Notes: generated from the letters alone by a model not told the origin. Positions 1-5,406 are shown, numbered from the stretch's first letter. The stretch: DNA of 5,479 bases from Thaumarchaeota archaeon UBA160 (GCA_002506605.1 DAXX01000055.1:1-5479); one strand, 5' to 3'. Numbers and translations are program-made.

Positions 1-35
1 TAATCAAAAAAGAAGTACTAAATTATAGATAAACG

Positions 36-47
36 TAAATTTTTATA
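36..47 (+). promoter_or_regulatory. TATA-like promoter of the threonine-synthase-like gene
   Basis: An AT-only element (TAAATTTTTATA) follows a purine-rich BRE-like stretch (ATAAACG) and lies about 20-29 bp upstream of the ATG at 65. That spacing is roughly right for a leaderless archaeal transcript starting at or near this ATG. A second AT-rich element at 19-28 could serve a start at 47. The assignment comes from pattern and spacing only. Confidence 0.45.
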
Positions 48-64
48 TGTTTATATATAAAAAT

Positions 65-1384
65 ATGTTTAAATGTTATAAATGCGGACATAAACAGAGA
101 GATCCAGGAAAATGTGAAGTTTGTGGCTCTACTACAGCCTTTCTACCTGACAATTTTAGTGACTTGTCAGGTAAGAGCATCATAGATCAGTTTGGTGAAG
201 GAATATGGAAATACTCGATTGTTTTACCAAATTTTAACAAAAAAATTACCTTAGGTGAAGGGCAAACCCCATTACTTAAAGCTTATAGGCTAAGCCAAAT
301 ATTAGGAGTAGATCTTTATATAAAAAATGAATCTGTTAATCCAACTGGCTCATATCTCGACAGAGGATCTGCTATAGCTGTCAGCTATGCCATATCTACA
401 GGTAAAAAAGAAATTCTTTGCGAATCAAATGGAAACATAGGCGCTTCCTTAGCGGCTTATTCTGTACGCGCTGGAATTTCTTGTTCCCTTTATTATAACG
501 AAATTAAAAGCTTAGGAAAACTTTATCAAACCCTTGTTTATGGCGCAAAGGCAATAAAAGGTGTTATGCCAGATCATGCTGACGCCAGCTCCCATATAAG
601 TGGCGAATCAGATTCTTATTTTTTAACAGGAATGAAAACACTTTCGTATGAAATATTTGAAAAAGCACGCGACACGTTTGATTATATTTTTATGAGCGTT
701 GGCGAAGGCGGCGGGATCTCGATGTTGTTTGCTGGCTTTCAAGACTTATATGAACTTTATAAAATAAAAGTGCCAGCGTTAACTGGCGTTTATCTTACAG
801 ATAAAAGCGCCGTTGTAGATGATCTGGTTACAGGCGGTATGCATTCTGCATTAGCTGATTTTTCTATTAAAGTTACAAATGGCTTTAAGATAAAAGTAGA
901 AGATCAGGAAGTGATAGAGGCTGAAAAGCTTTTAGCAAGAGCTGAGGGTTTGTTTGCAGAACCTTCAGCTTCTGTAGCTCTTGCCGGGTTGATAAAAGCT
1001 GTAGATTGGAATTTAATCAGCAAAGGCAGTAAGGTACTTTACATCCTAACTGGAACTGGGCTAAAGGACCCTGTTGTAATTGGAACGTTTTTAGGTCTTA
1101 AAGAAAAGGGAAGTGCTGAAGAGATTATAACAAGCATGAGCGATACTAAGAAGGCTATACTCAACATGCTTTATGTTTCACCAGCATATGGGTATTACAT
1201 TTGGAAAAAGTTAAGAGAGTTGGGCGTAGAAAAGACTTTACCAGATATTTATGTTGCCTTAAAGAATTTACAGAATGAAGGTTTGATAGAAGTTAAAGAA
1301 ATCAAAAAAGAAGGCAGAGTGAGCAAGCTATACCAGCTAACTCAAAAGGGCAAAAAATTTGTAGAACTTTTTCTTTCATATTAG
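65..1384 (+). CDS. Threonine-synthase-like PLP-fold protein, catalytic Lys lost, fused to winged-helix DNA-binding domain
   Basis: The 439-residue protein resembles archaeal threonine synthase (fold-type II PLP enzymes), which normally converts O-phosphohomoserine to threonine. Visible in order, numbered from the ATG at 65: a zinc ribbon (Cys4, Cys7, Cys17, Cys20); GEGQTP at 64-69; NPTGSYLDRG at 92-101; SNGNIGAS at 121-128; a Gly-rich phosphate loop GEGGGI at 213-218; EPSAS at 299-303; and the threonine-synthase hallmark TGTGLKDP at 329-336. Residues about 360-439 form a winged helix of PadR/ArsR-like type: GYYIWKKL helix, a recognition helix around TLPDIYVALKNL, and a basic wing. The family motif is GSFKDRG, in which Lys carries PLP as a Schiff base. 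Here that position is Leu98 (CTC at 356-358), so threonine synthesis is very unlikely. I infer a ligand-sensing transcription factor. The ATG at 65 is preferred over the in-frame ATG at 47, which lies in promoter-like sequence and would add only MFIYKN. The gene appears monocistronic. Confidence 0.85.
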   Translation: MFKCYKCGHKQRDPGKCEVCGSTTAFLPDNFSDLSGKSIIDQFGEGIWKYSIVLPNFNKKITLGEGQTPLLKAYRLSQILGVDLYIKNESVNPTGSYLDRGSAIAVSYAISTGKKEILCESNGNIGASLAAYSVRAGISCSLYYNEIKSLGKLYQTLVYGAKAIKGVMPDHADASSHISGESDSYFLTGMKTLSYEIFEKARDTFDYIFMSVGEGGGISMLFAGFQDLYELYKIKVPALTGVYLTDKSAVVDDLVTGGMHSALADFSIKVTNGFKIKVEDQEVIEAEKLLARAEGLFAEPSASVALAGLIKAVDWNLISKGSKVLYILTGTGLKDPVVIGTFLGLKEKGSAEEIITSMSDTKKAILNMLYVSPAYGYYIWKKLRELGVEKTLPDIYVALKNLQNEGLIEVKEIKKEGRVSKLYQLTQKGKKFVELFLSY

Positions 1385-1390
1385 AAATTC

Positions 1391-1420
1391 CCAATAATTC
1401 TTTATTAGGCTGTCCTTTTT
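1391..1420 (+). terminator. Possible terminator after the PLP-fold regulator gene
   Basis: Seven bases after the stop codon lies a small imperfect hairpin (CC-AATAA pairing with TTATTAGG, one bulge, short loop) at 1391-1409. A T5 run follows at 1416-1420 and a T4 run shortly after. T-rich tracts are the main archaeal termination signal, so the T runs are the stronger part of the evidence. Confidence 0.4.
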
Positions 1421-1512
1421 CACGTTTTGTAAAGATTAACATTATAAGAAAAGCTTCTTCTATTAGTTTGGTATAAATTTACTATTATTCATAAGTTTTG
1501 GCGTCAAAAGTT

Positions 1513-1580
1513 ATTAATCGTCAAATAAAAATCATATATAGAACAGATTAATATTTCCACGAAATTAATATTTGGAAATT
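1513..1580. repeat. Imperfect 17-bp periodic repeat upstream of the TGS gene
   Basis: The hexamer ATTAAT recurs at 1513, 1547 and 1564, with a 4-of-6 match at 1530, giving a 17-bp period. ATTAATATTT is repeated exactly at 1547-1556 and 1564-1573. CGTCAAA is repeated with the same 17-bp step at 1502-1508 and 1519-1525, and an ATTTCC/GGAAAT inverted pair (1553-1558 and 1574-1579) is embedded. It may be a tandem protein-binding site array, but AT-rich chance similarity is possible. Confidence 0.35.
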
Positions 1581-1582
1581 TC

Positions 1583-1592
1583 TTATAAATAT
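1583..1592 (+). promoter_or_regulatory. Second TATA-like element upstream of the TGS gene
   Basis: TTATAAATAT is a good archaeal TATA-box match. Transcription would begin near 1612-1618, giving the TGS gene a leader of about 60 nt or producing a short RNA. No convincing gene starts at that point. It may be a weak alternative promoter or chance. Confidence 0.25.
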
Positions 1593-1630
1593 ACAAAAAC
1601 TTCAAATTTAAAGGAAAGCTTGTGCAAAAA

Positions 1631-1653
1631 GGAAAAAAAGTACTATTTATTTA
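1631..1653 (+). promoter_or_regulatory. BRE/TATA promoter of the TGS pseudo-GTPase gene
   Basis: A purine-only BRE-like stretch at 1631-1640 is followed by TATTTATTTA at 1644-1653, centred about 29 bp before the ATG at 1678. This is typical leaderless archaeal geometry. AAGTACTA just before the box (1638-1645) also occurs at 13-20, upstream of the first gene. Confidence 0.55.
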
Positions 1654-1677
1654 CTTTAAGATTTTTTTATAGCATAA

Positions 1678-2643
1678 ATGGTTACAAATCTGACAGAAGA
1701 AGCTAAAGCAATTTGGTCAAAGGCTATAATGGCTAAGGATCCTAGTGAAAAGCTCCGACTTTTGCAACTGTTTTTTTCAAAAATGCCTCACCATAAAGGA
1801 ACAGAAAAACTAGAAGTTTCTATAAAAAAGCAAATAGCTTCATTAAAGGAAGAAATCGCAGAAAGCAAGAAAAAGAAAGCCGTTAGAAAAGACATATGGA
1901 TTGTAAAGAAGGAAGGGCTTCTTGCTGTTGTGGTTGATTTTGATTTTACAGATTCATTTTATAAGCTTACTGGCTTAAAAGTAGAAAAATATGAAACTTT
2001 TTCCAGGCCTGTTGTAGCTCCTTTAAAAGCGCTTGATATTGTAATTCAAACTTATTATGCTCCAATTGGGGTTGGGAATTTTAGAAACTTTTTAAAGCTG
2101 ATCAAACAAGCAGACGTCCTTATCATAGCTGACAAAAGGGCGCTCAAACTTATTGAAGACGAAGGTATAGTGCCTGTAACAAACAAAAAGAGGCTTGTAG
2201 AAATTACTAGAATGCCTAGCGGAGGCATAAGGATAATTGGTAAATCTAGTTATATTAATGAAGAAGAACTAAGGCAGTTTCTTAAGAGTTATGGATTAGA
2301 GAATTGCGTTATAAAAATCAGCGAAGATGCAACACTTGACGATGTAGAGGATTACATATTTGGAAGGATGCAAAAAGTTTATGTTTTTCCAACTTATAAC
2401 AAAGAAAATGACGTTAAAAATATATTGAATGCTTTAGGTTTGATAAGGGTTTATACGCTTGATTCTTCGGGAGCTGTAGAAGGCCCTCCACTATTAGTTA
2501 ATGAGAACAGCACTGTTCAAGATGTGGCCAACAAGATTAATATAAAGAATATAAAGTTTGCTTATTTGATAAGGGATAATACTAGAATAAAAGTAGGAAT
2601 CAATTTTATACTAAAAGACGGAGATAAAATAAGAATAATTTGA
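1678..2643 (+). CDS. TGS-domain protein of the Obg/DRG-related family with degenerate GTPase domain
   Basis: The 321-residue protein has the layout of the Obg/DRG-related TGS GTPases (COG1163-like). A helical N-terminus contains the family signature MPHHKGTEKL (36-45) and a Lys/Glu-rich helical stretch (about 47-71). A Rossmann-like region follows (about 80-185), then a C-terminal TGS domain (about 233-321, ending KDGDKIRII). The active relatives carry GxxxxGKS and then LTG, followed by a DTPP-type G3. Here the aligned segment at 84-91 reads VVVDFDFT, just before the preserved KLTG at 96-99, so both glycines and the P-loop lysine are gone. The G3 region reads QTYYAPIG at 124-131 with no DxxG-like site. 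GTP hydrolysis is therefore unlikely. The TGS domain suggests a retained role in binding RNA, the ribosome or another partner. The start fits the family N-terminus (M-x-x-NLTEEAK) and a TATA element 29 bp upstream. The reading frame is open throughout, so this is a living gene rather than a pseudogene. Confidence 0.8.
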   Translation: MVTNLTEEAKAIWSKAIMAKDPSEKLRLLQLFFSKMPHHKGTEKLEVSIKKQIASLKEEIAESKKKKAVRKDIWIVKKEGLLAVVVDFDFTDSFYKLTGLKVEKYETFSRPVVAPLKALDIVIQTYYAPIGVGNFRNFLKLIKQADVLIIADKRALKLIEDEGIVPVTNKKRLVEITRMPSGGIRIIGKSSYINEEELRQFLKSYGLENCVIKISEDATLDDVEDYIFGRMQKVYVFPTYNKENDVKNILNALGLIRVYTLDSSGAVEGPPLLVNENSTVQDVANKINIKNIKFAYLIRDNTRIKVGINFILKDGDKIRII

Positions 2644-2652
2644 CCTATTTGC

Positions 2653-2722
2653 AAAAATGAGAAACAGGATCTTTAGTTTGTCAAGACCATGGGTTGCTCA
2701 TTTTTCTGATTTTGTTTTGTTT
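2653..2722 (+). terminator. Stem plus T-rich terminator after the TGS gene
   Basis: AAAAATGAG at 2653-2661 is perfectly complementary to CTCATTTTT at 2697-2705, separated by a 35-nt loop. A strongly T-rich tract continues to 2722. The T tract soon after the stop codon is the likely termination signal. The long-loop stem may be part of it or incidental. Confidence 0.45.
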
Positions 2723-2778
2723 GGGTATGAATAAAAAGTTTTGATCTTATGTTAGGAGGCAAAAGTCCCTTTAATTCG

Positions 2779-2809
2779 CTATAGTTTAAAAAAGAGTTTT
2801 AAACGCTAG
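2779..2809. promoter_or_regulatory. Dyad operator candidate over the histidine-phosphatase promoter
   Basis: GTTTAAAA (2784-2791) and TTTTAAAC (2797-2804) form a perfect 8-bp inverted repeat around a 5-bp spacer. Outer CTA (2779-2781) and TAG (2807-2809) extend the symmetry after two unpaired bases on each side. The right arm coincides with the TATA box of the next gene, a classical position for a repressor site in archaea. No binding protein can be named from the sequence. Confidence 0.45.
2797..2804 (+). promoter_or_regulatory. TATA box of the histidine phosphatase gene
   Basis: TTTTAAAC follows purine-rich AAAAGAG and is centred about 26 bp upstream of the ATG at 2826, giving leaderless archaeal geometry. 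It also forms one arm of a dyad repeat. Confidence 0.5.
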
Positions 2810-2825
2810 ATAAAAAAATTATTGT

Positions 2826-3446
2826 ATGGCATTAACCATATTCTTTGTAAGGCACGGTCATGCAGAAAATAACAGAGATGGCTTTTTCCCAGATGACGAA
2901 AAATTCAATTATAAACTTACAGAAAAAGGAATAGAACAAGCTAAGCAGGCTGGAGAATTTTTAGTAGATTCAAAAGCAGAAGCAATATTTTCAAGTCCAA
3001 TCTATAGAGCTTATCAGACAGCTCAAATAATTGGAGAAAGGCTATCGCTTGAAGTCATAAAAGATGATAGGCTTAGAGAGGTTGAGTTGGGAAATCTGAA
3101 GAATGTACCAACAAAAGAAATATTTGAAAAAAATCCTGAATGGTTTATGGAATATTTTAACAAAGAAATTATTTACGGCTTAGAGAAATACGATAGCATT
3201 AGGAAAAGGATGTTAGATTTTGTTGAAAGTTTGTTTAAAAAAGGTTATACAAGAGTCATTGCAGTAAGTCACTTAGAACCTATTAGAGCGTTGATTACGC
3301 TACCTTTGAACGTTATAGGAAAAGATGTAAGAAAAATAGAAATTCACAATGCCTCAATAAGCATTTTGAGATTCGAAGATAATAGCCTGAACGAAATCAG
3401 AATACTTTCAGTCAACTGTGTTCCTGTAAATCGCTTCTTTCTGTAA
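2826..3446 (+). CDS. Histidine phosphatase superfamily protein (phosphoglycerate-mutase-like)
   Basis: The 206-residue protein is a cytosolic phosphomonoesterase or mutase of the histidine phosphatase superfamily, branch 1. The full catalytic set is visible: the RHG motif at Arg9-His10-Gly11 near the N-terminus, where His10 forms the phospho-enzyme; SSPIYRAYQTA at 56-66, with Arg61 in the phosphate pocket; LREVELGN at 83-90, with acidic Glu85 as probable proton donor; and SHLEPIRAL at 148-156, with His149 as second catalytic histidine. Length is normal for a small single-domain member, and there is no signal peptide or membrane segment. The substrate cannot be read from sequence. Members include phosphoglycerate mutases, alpha-ribazole phosphatase, SixA-type protein phosphatases and broad sugar-phosphate phosphatases. 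Neighbouring genes do not settle this. The start is well supported because RHG normally lies within the first dozen residues and a TATA element lies 26 bp upstream. Confidence 0.9.
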   Translation: MALTIFFVRHGHAENNRDGFFPDDEKFNYKLTEKGIEQAKQAGEFLVDSKAEAIFSSPIYRAYQTAQIIGERLSLEVIKDDRLREVELGNLKNVPTKEIFEKNPEWFMEYFNKEIIYGLEKYDSIRKRMLDFVESLFKKGYTRVIAVSHLEPIRALITLPLNVIGKDVRKIEIHNASISILRFEDNSLNEIRILSVNCVPVNRFFL

Positions 3447-3497
3447 TGACACTGTTTAAAATTGGCCTTAAAACATAAACTGTATCGTCAAACACCT

Positions 3498-3519
3498 GCT
3501 TTTTTGATCTATAAAAAGC
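3498..3519. terminator. Hairpin with T tract downstream of the histidine phosphatase gene
   Basis: GCTTTTT (3498-3504) and AAAAAGC (3513-3519) form a perfect 7-bp inverted repeat around an 8-nt loop, about 50 bp after the stop codon. The T6 run at 3500-3505 could terminate plus-strand transcription, and the mirrored A run would give a T run on the minus strand. The same bases include CTATAAAAAG, which also resembles a TATA box, so the role is uncertain. Confidence 0.35.
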
Positions 3520-3629
3520 TGCTCACTAGCACATAAACTTCCTCGATGACTAGCTTACAGCCATATAATCTTGTATAATGTAACCGCTTATATCATATAT
3601 GAAGCCAAATTTTTAGCATACAGCTAAGA

Positions 3630-3637
3630 TTGTACAA
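3630..3637. promoter_or_regulatory. TTGTACAA palindrome upstream of moaA
   Basis: This perfect 8-bp palindrome ends about 50 bp before the moaA TATA element. The same core appears twice upstream of the minus-strand HTH gene (5321-5327 and 5343-5350). A one-mismatch version, TTGTATAA, lies at 3571-3578. It is a candidate operator whose function is inferred from recurrence only. Confidence 0.35.
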
Positions 3638-3680
3638 ACAAGGATCTTTTTGATTAAGTTAAAATTCAGAAAAAATAAAC

Positions 3681-3696
3681 AAAAACGTTTAATTTA
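3681..3696 (+). promoter_or_regulatory. BRE/TATA promoter of moaA
   Basis: AAAAACG followed by TTTAATTTA is centred about 27 bp upstream of the ATG at 3718. No Shine-Dalgarno sequence lies in the short interval, which is mostly pyrimidine-rich. A leaderless transcript is expected. Confidence 0.5.
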
Positions 3697-3717
3697 TCAT
3701 TTCTTTTTTATTAGTGA

Positions 3718-4689
3718 ATGCTGATAGATAAGCTATCAAGAATAGCTGAAAAGCTTAGGCTTTCAGTCACAGACAGGTGCAATTATAGGTGCATATTCTG
3801 TATGCCTAACAACCCAATTTTTGAAAGTGAAAATGAAATTTTAAAACTGGACGAAATTAAAAGAATTTTAACAATTTTTAATGATCTTGGGATAAAAGAG
3901 TTAAAGCTCACAGGCGGCGAGCCTCTTCTCAGGGAAGATTTGCAACAAATAGTGAATTTCGCATCAGAACTTTTTGAAGTATCGCTAACTACAAACGGTT
4001 ATTTCCTTTTAGAGAAAGCATCATCACTTAGCTCGAGTGGGCTCAAAAGGGTTAATGTTAGTTTGCACAGTCTAAAAGAAGACAGGTACTACAGAATTAC
4101 TGGCATGAGGGGTCTTGAGAAAGTGTTAAAAGGGCTTGAAGTAGCAAAACAGCAATTTGAGCAAGTTAAAATCAACGTCACTTTGATAAGGGGAGTTAAT
4201 GAAGATGAAATATTTGACTTTATAGATTTTTCAAGAAGAACAGGATACACTGTTAGATTTCTTGAATATGAGCCTTTTGACGGTAACGGCGGATGGTCTC
4301 TTAACAAAGTTGTATCGGCAGGAGATGTGCTTAGGATTGTTTCTAGCAAATTTACTTTAAAGCCTGTGGATAGATCCCCTCATTCAACTTCTAGATATTT
4401 TGAAATAAAAGAAAACGGGGTAAAATTTGGAGTTATATCGTCTGTATCACAGCCTTTTTGTTCAGATTGTAACAGAGTAAGAATAACCTCTGAAGGAATA
4501 TTTCTACCTTGCATGTATTCAATGAAGGGCTTAAACATAAAAGAGATGATAAGGCAAAGAAGAAGCGACGAAGAAATCAAAGAAGCGATAAAAGACATTT
4601 ACAGCAATAAGTTTGAAGGAATAATTAAATACGTAAGAGAAAACAAAATACCAGAAAAAGTAATCCCTATGTATAAGCTTGGAGGTTAA
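3718..4689 (+). CDS. moaA: GTP 3',8-cyclase MoaA (radical SAM, molybdenum/tungsten cofactor synthesis)
   Basis: MoaA performs the first step of molybdopterin or tungstopterin synthesis. It rearranges GTP to 3',8-cyclo-7,8-dihydro-GTP, which MoaC turns into cyclic pyranopterin monophosphate. All family hallmarks are visible in 323 residues, a normal length. The N-terminal LRLSVTDRCNYRCIFCMP carries the radical-SAM CxxxCxxC (Cys21, Cys25, Cys28). LKLTGGEPLLREDL at 62-75 holds the SAM-binding GGEP. The second 4Fe-4S site, which binds GTP, is Cys248-x2-Cys251-x13-Cys265, with CNRVRIT supplying arginines 253 and 255. The protein ends in Gly322-Gly323, the conserved C-terminal GG tail needed for catalysis. 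The opening MLIDKLSR matches typical MoaA N-termini, fixing the start. No other cofactor gene (moaB, moaC, moaD, moaE, moeA) lies in the window. The 3' end faces the HTH gene with only 7 bp between stop codons, so termination signals probably lie inside the opposing gene; a T5 run occurs at 4710-4714. Confidence 0.96.
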   Translation: MLIDKLSRIAEKLRLSVTDRCNYRCIFCMPNNPIFESENEILKLDEIKRILTIFNDLGIKELKLTGGEPLLREDLQQIVNFASELFEVSLTTNGYFLLEKASSLSSSGLKRVNVSLHSLKEDRYYRITGMRGLEKVLKGLEVAKQQFEQVKINVTLIRGVNEDEIFDFIDFSRRTGYTVRFLEYEPFDGNGGWSLNKVVSAGDVLRIVSSKFTLKPVDRSPHSTSRYFEIKENGVKFGVISSVSQPFCSDCNRVRITSEGIFLPCMYSMKGLNIKEMIRQRRSDEEIKEAIKDIYSNKFEGIIKYVRENKIPEKVIPMYKLGG

Positions 4690-4696
4690 TTAATAT

Positions 4697-5269
4697 TTAT
4701 AGTTCTACCTTTTTAAACGGACTTTCTTGAAAGATCTTGTTTAACCCAAATGAATGTATAAAGTGGGTGAAAGCCTTCTTGAGATTTGGGTCTGGATTAG
4801 GATTTTTTTCATAAAAAATACCTTCTAGGAATCTCGCAACGTGTTCTTTAAATGCTTCTTCATTACTCACTACAAAAGTAAGTGTATATGGTCTATTACC
4901 GAAGAAAGAAACGCTTGAAAATCTCCTACCTTCCATGCCAACCCCTGTATTCATTTTTACTATTCTTGCATTTGGATACATCTTTAAAAGCTTCCTAGCT
5001 ATGGAGCTTTTATTCACTTTCACAAAACCGTTAAGTTCAAGGTGTGTAGAATATATTTCAACGTTCTTTTCTCGATCCTCTATAAGACCCAATTCTTTTA
5101 ACCATCTGTATATTGTAGGAGTAGAAACATTTAAAATTTTTGATATTTCTGATGGTTTTTTACCTTCTTGATAAAGTTTTTTAAGCTGATCTATATATGA
5201 AGAGTTTTTAACATAAATAGGCTTTCTACCGCTTTTTCCTTTATGGATTGCAACCGGTATTGCTGTCAT
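4697..5269 (-). CDS. Resolvase-type helix-turn-helix DNA-binding protein with unrecognised C-terminal domain
   Basis: The 190-residue protein has a basic N-terminus with KSGRKP (12-17), resembling the minor-groove arm that precedes the HTH in Hin-type recombinases. A clear helix-turn-helix follows at about 24-62: YIDQLKKLYQEG, PSEISKILNV, STPTIYRWLKELGLI. There is no serine- or tyrosine-recombinase catalytic domain, so this is probably a regulator rather than an enzyme. Residues about 70-190 (including VNKSSIARKLLKMYP, GVGMEGRRFSSVSFFGN and a repeated pattern of aromatics) match no family I can name. They have mixed alpha/beta character and no membrane segment. A TATA-like element lies 24-31 bp upstream of the ATG, supporting this start. 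The gene is convergent with moaA. The palindromic TTGTACA sites upstream of it and of moaA make autoregulation and control of moaA a reasonable but unproven guess. Confidence 0.8.
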   Translation of the reverse strand: MTAIPVAIHKGKSGRKPIYVKNSSYIDQLKKLYQEGKKPSEISKILNVSTPTIYRWLKELGLIEDREKNVEIYSTHLELNGFVKVNKSSIARKLLKMYPNARIVKMNTGVGMEGRRFSSVSFFGNRPYTLTFVVSNEEAFKEHVARFLEGIFYEKNPNPDPNLKKAFTHFIHSFGLNKIFQESPFKKVEL

Positions 5270-5292
5270 TTTGTGTTGCTTACTTAATGGCG

Positions 5293-5300
5293 TATTTTAA
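5293..5300 (-). promoter_or_regulatory. TATA box of the minus-strand HTH gene
   Basis: Read on the minus strand, TTAAAATA sits 24-31 bp before the ATG whose first base is 5269, giving leaderless archaeal geometry. Confidence 0.55.
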
Positions 5301-5320
5301 TGTTATGATGATTTTTGAGC

Positions 5321-5328
5321 TTGTACAT
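5321..5328. promoter_or_regulatory. TTGTACA site upstream of the HTH gene
   Basis: TTGTACAT shares seven of eight bases with the TTGTACAA core of the large palindrome. It is spaced 22 bp centre to centre from it, close to two helical turns. It lies just upstream of the TATA box of the HTH gene. It may be a second, weaker binding site for the same protein. Confidence 0.35.
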
Positions 5329-5334
5329 AAATTG

Positions 5335-5358
5335 TTTAATAATTGTACAATTATTAAA
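5335..5358. repeat. Perfect 24-bp palindrome
   Basis: The 12-base arm TTTAATAATTGT is followed immediately by its exact reverse complement, with the centre between 5346 and 5347. The core is TTGTACAA. It lies 66-89 bp upstream of the HTH gene start and about 35 bp beyond its TATA box, fitting an upstream operator. AT-rich sequence raises the chance of palindromes, but 12 matching pairs with no spacer around a GTAC core is unlikely by chance. Confidence 0.6.
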
Positions 5359-5406
5359 TTAATTTTAAAAATCAAATTAAATAATAAGAAAATTTTTAAT
5401 AATAAA

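Noticed and set aside
1622..1672. 16-codon GTG-started frame downstream of the TATAAAT element at 1583-1592.
   Set aside because: It is Lys/Phe/Ile-rich, overlaps the BRE/TATA of the TGS gene, and has no recognisable content.
2653..2712. Possible C/D-box small RNA, suggested by ATGAGA and a later CTGA.
   Set aside because: The C box does not match RUGAUGA and no internal D'/C' pair is present.
2657..2734. 25-codon frame starting MRNRIF just after the TGS gene.
   Set aside because: It sits inside the stem and T tract of the presumed terminator, has no good TATA spacing, and is too short to judge. It is worth only a ribosome-profiling check.
3593..3602. TCATATATGA palindrome in the gap before moaA.
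   Set aside because: Ten AT-rich bases of symmetry are expected by chance in such sequence, and it does not extend or recur.
4089..4598. Two minus-strand open frames (4089-4349 and 4380-4598) inside moaA.
   Set aside because: They lie antisense to a fully intact, strongly conserved moaA and show no domain or promoter.
4935..5171. Plus-strand frame of 78 codons antisense to the HTH gene.
   Set aside because: It lies opposite the well-supported HTH coding sequence, and its composition reflects the complementary strand.
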